Source: Halopelagius longus (lineage in GTDB: Archaea; Halobacteriota; Halobacteria; Halobacteriales; Haloferacaceae). Taken from it: DNA of 64,000 nt. The stretch lies in NCBI RefSeq assembly GCF_900100875.1, contig NZ_FNKQ01000001.1, positions 496,001 to 560,000 of the forward strand. Reading direction: 5' to 3'. The position numbers and the translations under genes are program-made. Of this stretch, positions 16,974-25,602 are shown piece after piece; positions within the stretch are counted from its first letter, which is position 1; the number at the start of each line of letters is the position of its first letter. The notes under the pieces are model-generated. The model searched no databases, had not been told where the DNA came from, and was given only the letters and a program-made list of their open reading frames with translations.

Positions 16974-17861
16974 ATGAGCCAAGAAGACACAGAGACGGAC
17001 TTCGGTTCGACGCGGGAACGGGGTGACGAGGACCCGACGAACGACGACATGCTCGTCGAGACGGACATCAGCGAGAGCGTCTCACCCTCGGAGTCACAGA
17101 CGCACCGCCGGAACACCATCGTGCGCGCGGAGAACGTCAACGTCTGGTACGGCGACGATCAGGCGCTGAACGACATCACGATGGAGATTCCCGAGAACAG
17201 CGTCACCGCGATGGTCGGCCCCTCGGGGTGCGGGAAATCGACGTTCCTGCGCTGTATCAACCGGATGAACGACCTCATCGACAGCGCTCGCGTCGAGGGA
17301 AAACTGACCCTCCGCGGGAAGAACGTCTACGACTCCGACGTGGACCCCGTCGCCCTCCGGCGCCGCGTCGGGATGGTGTTTCAGGAGCCGAACCCGTTCC
17401 CGAAGAGCATCTACGACAACGTCGTCTACGGCCTCGAAATTCAGGGGAAGGGCGGCGACTACGACGAAATCGTCGAGCAGTCGCTCAAGCGCGCCGCCCT
17501 CTGGGACGAGGTGAAAGACCGACTGGACGAGTCGGGTCTGGAACTCTCCGGCGGCCAACAGCAGCGTCTCTGCATCGCGCGGGCCATCGCGCCGGACCCT
17601 GAAGTCCTCCTGATGGACGAACCGGCGTCGGCGCTCGACCCCGTCGCCACCTCCCAAATCGAGGACCTCATCGAGGAACTCGCCGAGGACTACACCGTCG
17701 TCATCGTCACTCACAACATGCAACAGGCCGCCCGCATCTCCGACCAGACGGCCGTCTTCCTGACGGGCGGGGAACTCGTCGAGTTCGACGACACCCAGAA
17801 GATATTCGAGAACCCCGACAGCCAACGCGTCGAAGACTACATCACCGGCAAGTTCGGATAA
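16974..17861 (+). CDS. pstB: Phosphate ABC transporter ATP-binding protein PstB
   Basis: A 295-residue ATPase that powers the Pst transporter. Residues 1-45 are a polar acidic tail; the ABC domain follows with Walker [11 protein letters not shown]-loop VFQEPNPFP, signature LSGGQQQR, Walker [10 protein letters not shown] and the switch His in IVTHNM. The final YITGKFG is the usual PstB ending. The start lies 10 bases after pstA, so the gene is in the same operon. Confidence 0.96.
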   Translation: MSQEDTETDFGSTRERGDEDPTNDDMLVETDISESVSPSESQTHRRNTIVRAENVNVWYGDDQALNDITMEIPENSVTAMVGPSGCGKSTFLRCINRMNDLIDSARVEGKLTLRGKNVYDSDVDPVALRRRVGMVFQEPNPFPKSIYDNVVYGLEIQGKGGDYDEIVEQSLKRAALWDEVKDRLDESGLELSGGQQQRLCIARAIAPDPEVLLMDEPASALDPVATSQIEDLIEELAEDYTVVIVTHNMQQAARISDQTAVFLTGGELVEFDDTQKIFENPDSQRVEDYITGKFG

Positions 17862-18027
17862 CGCTCGCCGCGTCTCCGCCGGCGGCACTCCCGCCGTCCG
17901 TCTTCTTGGCTTTTCTCGCCGACCCCCGTTACTCCCGTAGAGTCTCCCTATTTCGACGGATGAGTACTGAACGGCGTCTCCCGACGGACGGCAGTATATA
18001 GTGCTAAATACGTATATATGCGACACC

Positions 18028-18034
18028 CTTATTC
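18028..18034 (+). promoter_or_regulatory. TATA-like box of phoU
   Basis: CTTATTC lies 24-30 bases before ATG 18058, suggesting phoU can be transcribed separately from pstSCAB. The preceding 30 bases are also AT-rich (TATATAGTGC, CGTATATATG). Confidence 0.45.
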
Positions 18035-18057
18035 CGCCGCCTCACCTCCCCACAGAT

Positions 18058-18735
18058 ATGCCGCGACAAGAGTATCAAGCGTCCCTTCAATCACTCCGCG
18101 ACGACGTTCTCTACTTGAGCGAGATCGTCGCGGAGCGTCTCCGAACGGGACTCACCGCACTCGAACAGAAAGATACGGAGTTGGCCCAAGAGGTCATCGA
18201 AGGCGACGACGAGGTTAACCGGCTGTACTTGGAACTCGAACAGGACTGCATCGACCTCATCGCACTCCAGCAACCGGTCGCCTCGGACCTGCGATTCATC
18301 GCCGCGTCGTTCAAGATAATCACCGACCTCGAACGCATCGGCGACCTCGCAGTGAACCTCGCGGACTACACGCTCTCGGCCAAACGAGACCTGTTCCCCG
18401 AGGTCAACGTCCAGCAGTTGGGCGAAGTGACGATCGGGATGCTCGACGACGCGATGGAGGCCTACGAGGAGAGAGACACCGAACTCTGCTACAAGGTCGC
18501 CGAACGCGACGACGAACTCGACTCGATGTGCGAGGTGGCGAGCGAAATCGTCGTCCGCGACCTCATCGAGTCGGACCCCTTCTCCGACGAGGACCTAAAC
18601 TCCGAGGATTACATGGAGGACGTCTCCCGACTGCTCCTCACCATCCGTGACCTCGAACGCGTCGGCGACCACGGGGTCAACATCGCCGCCCGGTCGCTGT
18701 ACATGATCGAAGACGACGACGAACTTCTCTACTGA
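18058..18735 (+). CDS. phoU: Phosphate signalling protein PhoU
   Basis: A 225-residue PhoU with two three-helix bundles. The metal-binding signatures are present as FKIITDLERIGDLAVNLADY (about 98-117) and RDLERVGDHGVNIAARSLYM near the C-terminus. PhoU binds the Pst transporter and restrains phosphate uptake. The start 18058 (MPRQEYQASL) aligns with family members; the in-frame ATG-less stretch upstream is AT-rich promoter DNA. It follows pstB by 196 bases and has its own TATA-like box. Confidence 0.93.
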   Translation: MPRQEYQASLQSLRDDVLYLSEIVAERLRTGLTALEQKDTELAQEVIEGDDEVNRLYLELEQDCIDLIALQQPVASDLRFIAASFKIITDLERIGDLAVNLADYTLSAKRDLFPEVNVQQLGEVTIGMLDDAMEAYEERDTELCYKVAERDDELDSMCEVASEIVVRDLIESDPFSDEDLNSEDYMEDVSRLLLTIRDLERVGDHGVNIAARSLYMIEDDDELLY

Positions 18736-18743
18736 AACCCACC

Positions 18744-18800
18744 TTTTTCGAGGGGGTCCTCGGCGACGGCAAAGCCGTCGCCTCGAACCCCCTCCAAAAA
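18744..18800. terminator. Large hairpin after phoU
   Basis: TTTTT (18744-18748) and AGGGGGT (18751-18757) pair with ACCCCCT (18787-18793) and AAAAA (18796-18800). Inside, GGCGACGGC (18762-18770) pairs with GCCGTCGCC (18774-18782) around an AAA triloop. The T and A arms make it suitable as a terminator in either direction. Confidence 0.5.
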
Positions 18801-18811
18801 TCTGGACCACT

Positions 18812-18906
18812 ACCAGAAATCTCCGATTTCTGGTCGTTCAGCCAGAACGCTTCGCGTTCTGGCGACAAAAAGGGCCGCGAGGCTCGGGCTTCGCCCTCGC
18901 TCGCGG
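18812..18906. repeat. Three further tandem hairpins with triloops
   Basis: ACCAGAAATC-TCC-GATTTCTGGT (18812-18834) and GCCAGAACGC-TTC-GCGTTCTGGC (18841-18863) are perfect 10-bp stems with 3-base loops. CCGCGAG (18875-18881) pairs with CTCGCGG (18900-18906), enclosing GGGC-TTC-GCCC. With the hairpin just upstream they form a row of four within about 160 bases. Function is unknown; the form resembles intergenic repeats of haloarchaea. Confidence 0.6.
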
Positions 18907-18973
18907 TACAACCCGATGGCCGACCCCAACAGGGACGACTGCCAACTCGTACGATGGTGTCCAAGAGGTGATG

Positions 18974-18979
18974 TTTATG
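18974..18979 (+). promoter_or_regulatory. TATA-like box of DUF6176-like/GNAT unit
   Basis: TTTATG lies 30-35 bases before ATG 19009, right after the hairpin row. Confidence 0.4.
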
Positions 18980-19008
18980 CTGACGTGTGATGATCGTGCA
19001 CTGACAGC

Positions 19009-19353
19009 ATGTCCGAGGTTATTCTGACTAAAAATAGAATCGAGCCGGGGAAGAGGGACCGACTTCGGGAGTGGATGACGGAAATCACGACCCGGCGCGA
19101 GGAGGCCATCGAAACTCTCCGATACGAGGGTATGATTTCGGAAGCGGCCTTTCTAGAACAGACTGACGATGCCGACTACCTCGTGTACTACATGGAAGCG
19201 GAAGACATAGACGGGGTTTACGAAGCGTTCCAATCGTCCCCGTACGAAATCGACCACGAACACGGGGAGGTTCTAGACGAGGTGTTAGCCGACGACCAGC
19301 CGAAGCGAGATATCGAACTCCTCTATCATCTCGTGAACCCGGAACACCGATGA
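19009..19353 (+). CDS. Small conserved protein, DUF6176-like
   Basis: A 114-residue soluble protein beginning MSEVILTKNRIEPGKRDRLREW, with an ETLRYEGMISEAAFLEQ segment and YLVYYMEAEDIDGVYEAF. The alternation of strands and helices looks like a ferredoxin-like dimeric alpha-beta-barrel fold, and the sequence resembles DUF6176. No active site can be named. Its stop overlaps the next gene's start by 4 bases (ATGA), so the two are translated together. Codon use is slightly more AT-rich than in neighbouring genes. Confidence 0.75.
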   Translation: MSEVILTKNRIEPGKRDRLREWMTEITTRREEAIETLRYEGMISEAAFLEQTDDADYLVYYMEAEDIDGVYEAFQSSPYEIDHEHGEVLDEVLADDQPKRDIELLYHLVNPEHR

Positions 19354-19793
19354 GCGAGACCGACGTACGGACGCTCTCCCCCGACGACGCTGACGAACTC
19401 GCCGCCCTCTACGAGGAGTACGAGTGGTGGGCCGACCGGGACGCAGACGGCGTTCGTACGGCGTTAGCCGAGACGGATGTCGCGGTCGGCGTCGAACTCG
19501 ACGGTACTCTCGTCGGCGCGGCGCGTATCCTGACCGACTACACCTACTACGCGAACGTCTTCGACGTCGTCGTCGCCGCCGACCACCGCGGCGAGGGTAT
19601 CGGTGGAACTCTCATGGAGGCCGTCACGGACCACCCGCAACTCCGGGACGTACCCGGCCTATCGCTCCTCTGTCGTCGCGGACTCGTCCCTTTCTACGAG
19701 TCGGTCGGTTTCGAACTGTTCGACCCCGAAGTCGAGATTCCGGAGGGCGGTACCGAGAGGTTGGTCCGGATGACGTACGAACAGGGTGATTGA
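19350..19793 (+). CDS. GNAT-family N-acetyltransferase
   Basis: A 147-residue acetyltransferase that transfers an acetyl group from acetyl-CoA to an unknown amine. The acetyl-CoA loop is AADHRGEGIGGTLMEA, preceded by the ANVFDVVV strand and followed by LLCRRGLVPFYESVGFELF, the usual C-terminal GNAT pattern. It overlaps the upstream 114-residue gene by 4 bases, forming a two-gene operon flanked by hairpin clusters. It converges with cdc48. Confidence 0.9.
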   Translation: MSETDVRTLSPDDADELAALYEEYEWWADRDADGVRTALAETDVAVGVELDGTLVGAARILTDYTYYANVFDVVVAADHRGEGIGGTLMEAVTDHPQLRDVPGLSLLCRRGLVPFYESVGFELFDPEVEIPEGGTERLVRMTYEQGD

Positions 19794-19848
19794 GCCGCGA
19801 ACCGTTGGCTGCCTCTGAGCGAAAAAACGAAAAGCGGGATAGAGGGAA

Positions 19849-19942
19849 CTGCACCGCGACGAGCGTAGCGAGTCGCGGAAACTTTTTGGTGCAGATTTTT
19901 GCGACGAGTGGTGCGCCGAAGGCGCACCCGAGTCAGCAAAAA
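19849..19942. terminator. Paired hairpins between convergent GNAT and cdc48 genes
   Basis: CTGCACC (19849-19855) pairs with GGTGCAG (19888-19894), enclosing an inner stem CCGCGAC (19854-19860) and GTCGCGG (19872-19878). A second structure has TTTTTGC (19896-19902) with GCAAAAA (19936-19942) around GGTGCGCC-GAA-GGCGCACC (19910-19928). The T and A arms at the convergent gene ends suggest a bidirectional terminator. Confidence 0.55.
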
Positions 19943-19946
19943 GGTG

Positions 19947-22172
19947 CTATTGGAACCCGATGCGGCCGTCGCGCCGACCTTCGAGTTGGTCGCCGCCGCC
20001 GCCCTTGAACTGGTCCTGCATCTGCTCGTAGTAGTCCATCAGGTCCTCGGTGATGGTCGGGCGGACCGACTCCATCGCCTTCCGGAAGTGCCGCATCTCG
20101 ATTTCGACGGCGTCGTCGTCCTCGCGCAGGGCCTCGATGGCCGCCTCGCGCGCGATGGATTCGAGGTCCGAACCGACGTAGCCGTCGGTTATCTCGGCTA
20201 TCTCCCGCAGGCTCACGTCGGGTGCGAGCGGACTGTCGCGGGTGTGAATCTTCAGAATCTGCTCGCGGCCCTCCTCGGAGGGTTCGCCGATGAGCACCAA
20301 CCGGTCGAAGCGACCCGAGCGGATGAGCGCGGGGTCTATCATGTCCGGCCGGTTCGTCGCGCCGATGACCATCACGTCGCCGTTCTCCTCCAGTCCGTCG
20401 AGTTCGGTCAGGAGTTGGTTGACGACGCGTTCGGAGACGTTGTTGCCCATGTCGTTGCCCCGACTGGGCGCGAGGCTGTCGAGTTCGTCGAAGAAGATTA
20501 TCGTCGGCGACACCTGCCGGGCCTTCCGGAACGTCTGCCGGATGGCCTTCTCCGACTCGCCGACCCACTTCGACAGCAGTTGCGGGCCGCGCACCGAGAT
20601 GAAGTTCGCGTTCGTCTCGTTGGCGACGGCCTTCGCGATGAGCGTCTTCCCCGTGCCGGGCGGGCCGTACAGCAGGACGCCCTTCGGCGGGTCGATGCCC
20701 ATCCGCTCGAACTTACCCCTCGACGTGAGGGGCCACTCGACGCTCTCTTTGACCTTCTCTTTGGGCTCTTCGAGTCCGCCCACGTCGTCCCACGTAATCT
20801 TCGGGAGTTCGACGAGGACTTCGCGCATCGCCGAGGGTTCCACCTCGTTGAGTGCGCCCTCGAAGTCCTGTCGCTTCACTATCATCCGGTCGATGAGGCT
20901 CGGCGGGATGTCCTCCTCGTCTAAGTCTATCTCGGGGAGGTAGCGCCGGAGCGCCTTCATCGCGGCCTCCTTCGTCAGCGCCTCGATGTCCGCGCCGACG
21001 AAGCCGTGCGTCTCGTCGGCGAGGTGGTCCAAGGAGACGTCGTCCGAGAGGGGCATCCCGCGGGTGTGAATCTGCAGGACCTCCTTCCGTCCCGTCTCGT
21101 CGGGGACGCCGATTTCGATTTCGCGGTCGAAGCGGCCGGGGCGGCGGAGCGCCGGGTCCACCGAGTCGACGCGGTTCGTCGCCGCGATGACGATGACCTG
21201 CCCTCTGGTTTCGAGGCCGTCCATCATCGTCAGCAGTTGGGCGACGACGCGGCGTTCCACCTCGCCGGTCACGTCCTCGCGCTTGGGCGCGATGGAGTCG
21301 AGTTCGTCGATGAAGATGATAGACGGCGACTCCTCCTTTGCGTCCTCGAATATCTCGCGGAGTTGCTGTTCGGACTCCCCGTAGTACTTCGAGATGATCT
21401 CGGGGCCGGCGATGGAGAAGAAACTCGCAGACGTCTCGTTGGCGACGGCCTTCGCCAGAAGCGTCTTCCCCGTGCCCGGCGGGCCGTGGAGAAGCACCCC
21501 TTGCGGCGGTTCGATGCCGAGTTTCTTGAATATCTGCGGGTGCTTCATCGGGAGTTCGACCATCTCCCGGACGCGCTGAATCTCGTTCTGCAGGCCGCCG
21601 ATGTCCTCGTACGTGATGCCGCCGCCGGTCTTCTCGAACCCGGAGATGGGCTCCTCGCGGAGTTCCACCTCGGTGTCCTCGGTGACCAGACAGACGCCCT
21701 CCGGGTCGGTTTCGACGGCGATGAGCGGAATCGCCTGCCCGGGCGACCGCATGAAGGGGTGGTTCGTCGAGGACATCACGGGAACGATGTCGCGTTCGAC
21801 GACCGGCCGCTTCAGAATCTGCCGTTTCACCATGCCGGCGGCGTCGGAGCCGAACTGGACGCTCGCCTCCTCGGGCGGGGCTAACACGAGTTTCTCCGCC
21901 TTCTTCGCTTCGGCTTTTCGGATGGTCACCCGTTCGCCGATGCCGACGTCGGCGTTCTGCCGGGTGAATCCGTCGATGCGAACCGTATCGGTGTTCCAGT
22001 CTTGCCGGTCTGCACGCCACACCTTCGCTGCGGTCGTCTCGCCGCCCTCTATCTCGATGATGTCGCCCGGTGAGAGCTTGAGATGGAGCAGCGTGTCCGG
22101 GTCAAGACGGGCGATACCGCGACCCGAGTCGTTCGGGTACGCCTTCGCCACTTCGAGTTGGACTTCGTTCAT
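19947..22172 (-). CDS. cdc48: CDC48/p97-type AAA ATPase
   Basis: A 741-residue archaeal CDC48 (VAT) that unfolds or extracts proteins, often feeding the proteasome. Residues 1-180 form the double-psi barrel N domain ([19 protein letters not shown]). Two AAA modules follow, each with Walker A GPPGTGKT (230-237 and 503-510), Walker B (IIFIDELDS and IIFFDELDS) and the arginine-finger region. The C-terminus ends in a helix and GGGGD tail. A CTTAAC box about 45 bases upstream suggests a short leader. It converges with the GNAT gene. Confidence 0.96.
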   Translation of the reverse strand: MNEVQLEVAKAYPNDSGRGIARLDPDTLLHLKLSPGDIIEIEGGETTAAKVWRADRQDWNTDTVRIDGFTRQNADVGIGERVTIRKAEAKKAEKLVLAPPEEASVQFGSDAAGMVKRQILKRPVVERDIVPVMSSTNHPFMRSPGQAIPLIAVETDPEGVCLVTEDTEVELREEPISGFEKTGGGITYEDIGGLQNEIQRVREMVELPMKHPQIFKKLGIEPPQGVLLHGPPGTGKTLLAKAVANETSASFFSIAGPEIISKYYGESEQQLREIFEDAKEESPSIIFIDELDSIAPKREDVTGEVERRVVAQLLTMMDGLETRGQVIVIAATNRVDSVDPALRRPGRFDREIEIGVPDETGRKEVLQIHTRGMPLSDDVSLDHLADETHGFVGADIEALTKEAAMKALRRYLPEIDLDEEDIPPSLIDRMIVKRQDFEGALNEVEPSAMREVLVELPKITWDDVGGLEEPKEKVKESVEWPLTSRGKFERMGIDPPKGVLLYGPPGTGKTLIAKAVANETNANFISVRGPQLLSKWVGESEKAIRQTFRKARQVSPTIIFFDELDSLAPSRGNDMGNNVSERVVNQLLTELDGLEENGDVMVIGATNRPDMIDPALIRSGRFDRLVLIGEPSEEGREQILKIHTRDSPLAPDVSLREIAEITDGYVGSDLESIAREAAIEALREDDDAVEIEMRHFRKAMESVRPTITEDLMDYYEQMQDQFKGGGGDQLEGRRDGRIGFQ

Positions 22173-22266
22173 GATTGCCTCGCGGGGATGCCTCAGATTC
22201 GGTCACGGCGAGGGTTAAGTGCTTCCCTGACCCCGCCGGTAGAGTGTCGAAACTCAGTCTGTGACA

Positions 22267-22283
22267 CTTACTGGCACAGTAAG
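22267..22283. promoter_or_regulatory. Inverted repeat between cdc48 and larC
   Basis: CTTACTG-GCA-CAGTAAG is a perfect 7-bp inverted repeat with a 3-base spacer in the divergent cdc48/larC region. It lies about 50 bases ahead of the larC TATA-like box and could bind a regulator of either gene. Confidence 0.35.
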
Positions 22284-22331
22284 CCGCGAGGCTACTAATC
22301 CCTACCGACTCCGACACCGAATGCCGCATCG

Positions 22332-22337
22332 TTTTCA
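22332..22337 (+). promoter_or_regulatory. TATA-like box of larC
   Basis: TTTTCA lies 24-29 bases before ATG 22361, consistent with a leaderless message. Confidence 0.4.
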
Positions 22338-22360
22338 CCGCGCGACGCGTTCGCTCGGGC

Positions 22361-23749
22361 ATGCGTACTCTCGCGTTCGACGGACGGATGGGCGCAAGCG
22401 GCGACATGATTCTCGGGTCGTTGCTCGCCGCCGGCGCGGACCGGTCCGCCCTCGCTCCCGTCGAGGAGGCACTCGACGTCCGCTACGACGTCGGCACCGC
22501 CGAAAAGAACGGCATCGCCGCGACGAACGTTCGCGTCCTCGCGGACGGCGAGGCGGACGACGGCGACGCCGACGGACACGACCACGCTCACGACGAGGAA
22601 CACCATCACCACGCACGCGGCGACGACGAGGGTCACCGCCACGGCGATTCACACGACCACGGACACGCCCACGACGGGGACCACTCGCACGGCGACGACC
22701 ATCACCACCACTCTCACGGCGACGGCCACCACGACGGAGAGACGCCGGCGGAGGGGCACGGCCCCCACCGGTCGTACGCCGAAGTCGTCGAACTGGTCGA
22801 GTCGATGGACCTGCCGGCGGACGTCGAGTCGGACGCGAAGGCGGTGTTCCGCATCTTGGGGGAGGCGGAGGCGGCCGTCCACGGAACGGACCTCGAATCG
22901 ACCCACTTTCACGAAGTCGGCGCGGACGACGCCATCGCGGACGTGGTCGGTGCGTGTCTCCTCCTCTCGGACCTCGGCGTCGAACGCGTCGTGACGACGC
23001 CCGTCGCGGCAGGCGGCGGCGAGACGACGATGAGTCACGGAACCTACCCCGTGCCCGCGCCGGCGGTGGTCGAAATCGCCGAACGCGCCGACTGGGCGCT
23101 GAAAGGCGGCCCCGTCGAGGCGGAACTGCTCACGCCGACGGGCGCGGCGATACTCGCGCACGTCGCGGCGGGCGTCGATTCGCTTCCGCCGCTTACGGTC
23201 GATTCCTCGGGGTACGGTGCGGGCGGATGGGAGTTCCCCGACCATCCGAACGTCCTCCGGGCCCTCGTCGGCGACGGGTCCGGCCGCCTGACGCGAGACG
23301 AGATAACGGTCTTGGAGACGAACCTCGACGACGCGACGCCGGAACTCCTCGGGAGCCTGCAGGAGTCGCTGACGGAGGCCGGCGCGCGCGACGTGACGGT
23401 GCTCCCGGCGACGATGAAGAAGTCCCGGCCCGGCCACCTCGTGAAAGTCGTCGCGCGCCCGGAGGACGCCCAACGCGTCGCGCACCGACTCGCCGTCGAG
23501 ACGGGAACCTTGGGAATCCGCGAACACGGGGCCGGACACCGCTGGATTGCCGCCCGGGAGTTCGAGACGGCGACGCTCGAAATCGACGGCGAGGCGTACG
23601 AGGTGGCGGTGAAGGTGGCGTCCGACGCGACGGGCGACCCGTACGACTACAGCCCCGAGTACGACGACGCCGCCGCCGTCGCCCGCGAGACGGACCTCCC
23701 CGTCCGCGAGATCATGCGCCGCGCCGAGTCGGCCGTCCGCGACGAGTAG
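22361..23749 (+). CDS. larC: LarC, nickel insertion into pincer cofactor, with His-rich insert
   Basis: A 462-residue protein. LarC inserts nickel into the pyridinium dithiocarboxylate nucleotide to make the nickel-pincer cofactor of LarA-type enzymes. The start MRTLAFDGRMGASGDMILG is the family signature, and ESTHFHEVGADDAIADVVG and LETNLDDATPELLG follow. Residues 73-136 are an insert with 24 histidines among Asp/Gly/Ser, probably a nickel store or relay. Both LarC halves are in one frame with no frameshift, unlike some bacteria. No larA, larB or larE is in the window. A TTTTCA box supports the start. Confidence 0.9.
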   Translation: MRTLAFDGRMGASGDMILGSLLAAGADRSALAPVEEALDVRYDVGTAEKNGIAATNVRVLADGEADDGDADGHDHAHDEEHHHHARGDDEGHRHGDSHDHGHAHDGDHSHGDDHHHHSHGDGHHDGETPAEGHGPHRSYAEVVELVESMDLPADVESDAKAVFRILGEAEAAVHGTDLESTHFHEVGADDAIADVVGACLLLSDLGVERVVTTPVAAGGGETTMSHGTYPVPAPAVVEIAERADWALKGGPVEAELLTPTGAAILAHVAAGVDSLPPLTVDSSGYGAGGWEFPDHPNVLRALVGDGSGRLTRDEITVLETNLDDATPELLGSLQESLTEAGARDVTVLPATMKKSRPGHLVKVVARPEDAQRVAHRLAVETGTLGIREHGAGHRWIAAREFETATLEIDGEAYEVAVKVASDATGDPYDYSPEYDDAAAVARETDLPVREIMRRAESAVRDE

Positions 23750-23776
23750 CGCTCCGCCTCCGGCGGCGGGCCGCCC

Positions 23777-24541
23777 TCACTCTTCCGTCGAGTCGCCGTC
23801 GCGGGAGTTCCCCCGGATTCGGTGTTCGTCTAAGGCCTCCGCGACGGTCAGTTCGCCGGCGGCCACCCGACGGGCGAGTTCCTCGTCGATGGTGCGGTTG
23901 TCCTCCGACTCGTGCCGGGAGCGGTCTTTGATTCGCTGGAGTTCGCCCGATGTGGGTTCGATGTCGCGCGACTCCACGACCGACCCCTCCCGGCGGGCGA
24001 TGTTGACCGCCGCGAGGACGTCGCCCATCCCGCGCGCGCCGGTGCCGAGGTACGGCGTCGTCCCCGTCTCGTCGACGAGTTCGACGGTCACGTCTTCCAG
24101 TTCGTTGACGATGGTCGCGCCTTGGATGCGCGCGCCGTCGCCGACTCTGACGACCGGGTCGGGGACGTCTTCGACTTCGCGGCGAATCGTCTCTACCGCG
24201 TCCGCGAGGGGGACGTGGAACGCCGAGACCACCGTCTCGCCCACGAGGACGGCGACGCCCGGCCGAGTGCCGGGGTCGACGCCGACTATCGTCCGCCCGC
24301 CGCCGCCCCGAAGCACCGCGATGGCCTCCTCGACGGCCTTCCGGGACTCTGCCGCCGTGGCGACGACCGTCTCCGCGCCCTCCGGCACCGACACCTCGTC
24401 GGTCGGCGAGACGATGAGCACCTCCGCGCGGTCGGGGAACTCCTCGTCCGGTTCCGCGGTGGTGAACGACACGCCGCGGTCGCGGAGTTCCCCGACCACG
24501 TCGTGATAGAGTTCGAAGTCTGCGGTAGCGACGACTATCAC
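23777..24541 (-). CDS. RNase H/RuvC-fold (YqgF-like) predicted nuclease
   Basis: A 254-residue protein. Residues 1-80 form a small alpha/beta domain (MIVVATADFELYHDVVGELR). Residues from about 84 start an RNase H-like fold with IVGVDPGTRPGVAVLVGE, the first catalytic Asp strand, followed by VVRVGDGARI and an ELVDETGTTPY segment with further acidic residues. This resembles RuvC/YqgF-type proteins, but nuclease activity is an inference. GTG 24541 is preferred because a TTTTAC box lies 25-30 bases upstream. The C-terminal 60 residues are charged and helical. The gene is divergent from radB. Confidence 0.7.
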   Translation of the reverse strand: MIVVATADFELYHDVVGELRDRGVSFTTAEPDEEFPDRAEVLIVSPTDEVSVPEGAETVVATAAESRKAVEEAIAVLRGGGGRTIVGVDPGTRPGVAVLVGETVVSAFHVPLADAVETIRREVEDVPDPVVRVGDGARIQGATIVNELEDVTVELVDETGTTPYLGTGARGMGDVLAAVNIARREGSVVESRDIEPTSGELQRIKDRSRHESEDNRTIDEELARRVAAGELTVAEALDEHRIRGNSRDGDSTEE

Positions 24542-24565
24542 GCCGTCGGATTCGACGCCGGAGGG

Positions 24566-24571
24566 GTAAAA
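24566..24571 (-). promoter_or_regulatory. TATA-like box of RNase H-fold gene
   Basis: TTTTAC on the minus strand lies 25-30 bases before GTG 24541 and decides that start. Confidence 0.45.
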
Positions 24572-24681
24572 CGTGTCGCGACTCCCGGCCGGCGGCGAAC
24601 GGCGAACGACGGACGGCGAACGCTCCCGCCGCCGGTTATCGGCGATGAGAGCCGGACCGGGGGCTTTTTCGGCGGACGCCC

Positions 24682-24687
24682 CGGAGG
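24682..24687 (+). promoter_or_regulatory. Ribosome binding site of radB
   Basis: A full GGAGGT lies 7 bases before GTG 24695. It decides the non-ATG start and shows that radB mRNA has a leader. Confidence 0.7.
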
Positions 24688-24694
24688 TTCTCCC

Positions 24695-25393
24695 GTGTCC
24701 GAAGCAGTAACCACCGGGTGCCGCGTACTCGACGACCTTCTCGGGGGCGGGTTCGAACGCGGCACCGTCACGCAGGTGTACGGTGCGCCCGCCGCGGGGA
24801 AGACGAACGTCGCCCTCTCGGCGGCGGTGCGCGCGGCGGCGGCGGGGGGTACCGTCGTCTACATCGACACCGAGGGGCTGTCGGTGGACCGATTCAGCCA
24901 ACTCGCCGAACACGTCGCCGGCGACGACCAGTCCGTCGAGGACGTCACCTCCCGCCTCATCATCTCGGAGGCCCACGACTTCGAGGAACAGGAGGAGGCC
25001 GTCCGCGACGTCGAGGAGTTCGCAGAGCAGGCGGACTTGGTCGTCCTCGACAGCGCCACCGGCTTCTACCGCCTCGAACGCACCGCGGAGGGCGGCGACG
25101 GCGGCGAATCGCTCCGCCGGGTGGCCCGACAGGTGACTCACCTGCTGTCTCTCGCGCGGAAACACGACCTCGCGGTGGTCATCACCAATCAGGTGTTCAC
25201 CGATCCCGACACCGACCGGGCGAAAGCGCTCGGCGGCCACACCCTCGAACACTGGACGGGGGCCGTCGTCCGCCTCGACCGCTTCCGCGGCGGAAACCGC
25301 CGCGCCACGTTGGAGAAACACCGCGCGAAACCCGCGGGCGAGACGGTCACGTTCAAAATCACCGACGCCGGGTTGGAAGCGGCGGACGTCTGA
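24695..25393 (+). CDS. radB: DNA repair and recombination protein RadB
   Basis: A 232-residue RecA-fold protein, the archaeal RadA paralog that assists recombination. It lacks the N-terminal helix-hairpin-helix domain of RadA. Walker A is GAPAAGKTN (about 29-37), Walker B is LVVLDSA (about 110), and VVITNQVFTDPDTDRAKALG corresponds to the DNA-binding L2 region. The segment LGGHTLEHWTGAVVRLDRF is characteristic of RadB. The GTG start is set by a full GGAGGT site. It is divergent from the RNase H-fold gene. Confidence 0.93.
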   Translation: MSEAVTTGCRVLDDLLGGGFERGTVTQVYGAPAAGKTNVALSAAVRAAAAGGTVVYIDTEGLSVDRFSQLAEHVAGDDQSVEDVTSRLIISEAHDFEEQEEAVRDVEEFAEQADLVVLDSATGFYRLERTAEGGDGGESLRRVARQVTHLLSLARKHDLAVVITNQVFTDPDTDRAKALGGHTLEHWTGAVVRLDRFRGGNRRATLEKHRAKPAGETVTFKITDAGLEAADV

Positions 25394-25602
25394 GGCGATG
25401 CCTCGTCCGCGCGAGACACGGCCCTCTTCTCGGAGCGATCTCTCCTATGAGTTCGATGGCTAGTCGAGAGTACAGTGTGAGCGACCGGTCTGTCCGACGG
25501 TGCGGACCGCGCCCTCGCCGGTCGAACGAACCGCTCCGTCGGTGAAACCGACCGTCTCCCCGTCGGACTGAAAAAGAACGCTCGAACTCGTGGGGTCGCC
25601 GC

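Noticed and set aside
24661-24694. Longer RadB starting upstream in the same open frame
   Set aside because: The upstream frame is antisense to the RNase H-fold gene, and a full GGAGGT site fixes the start at GTG 24695.
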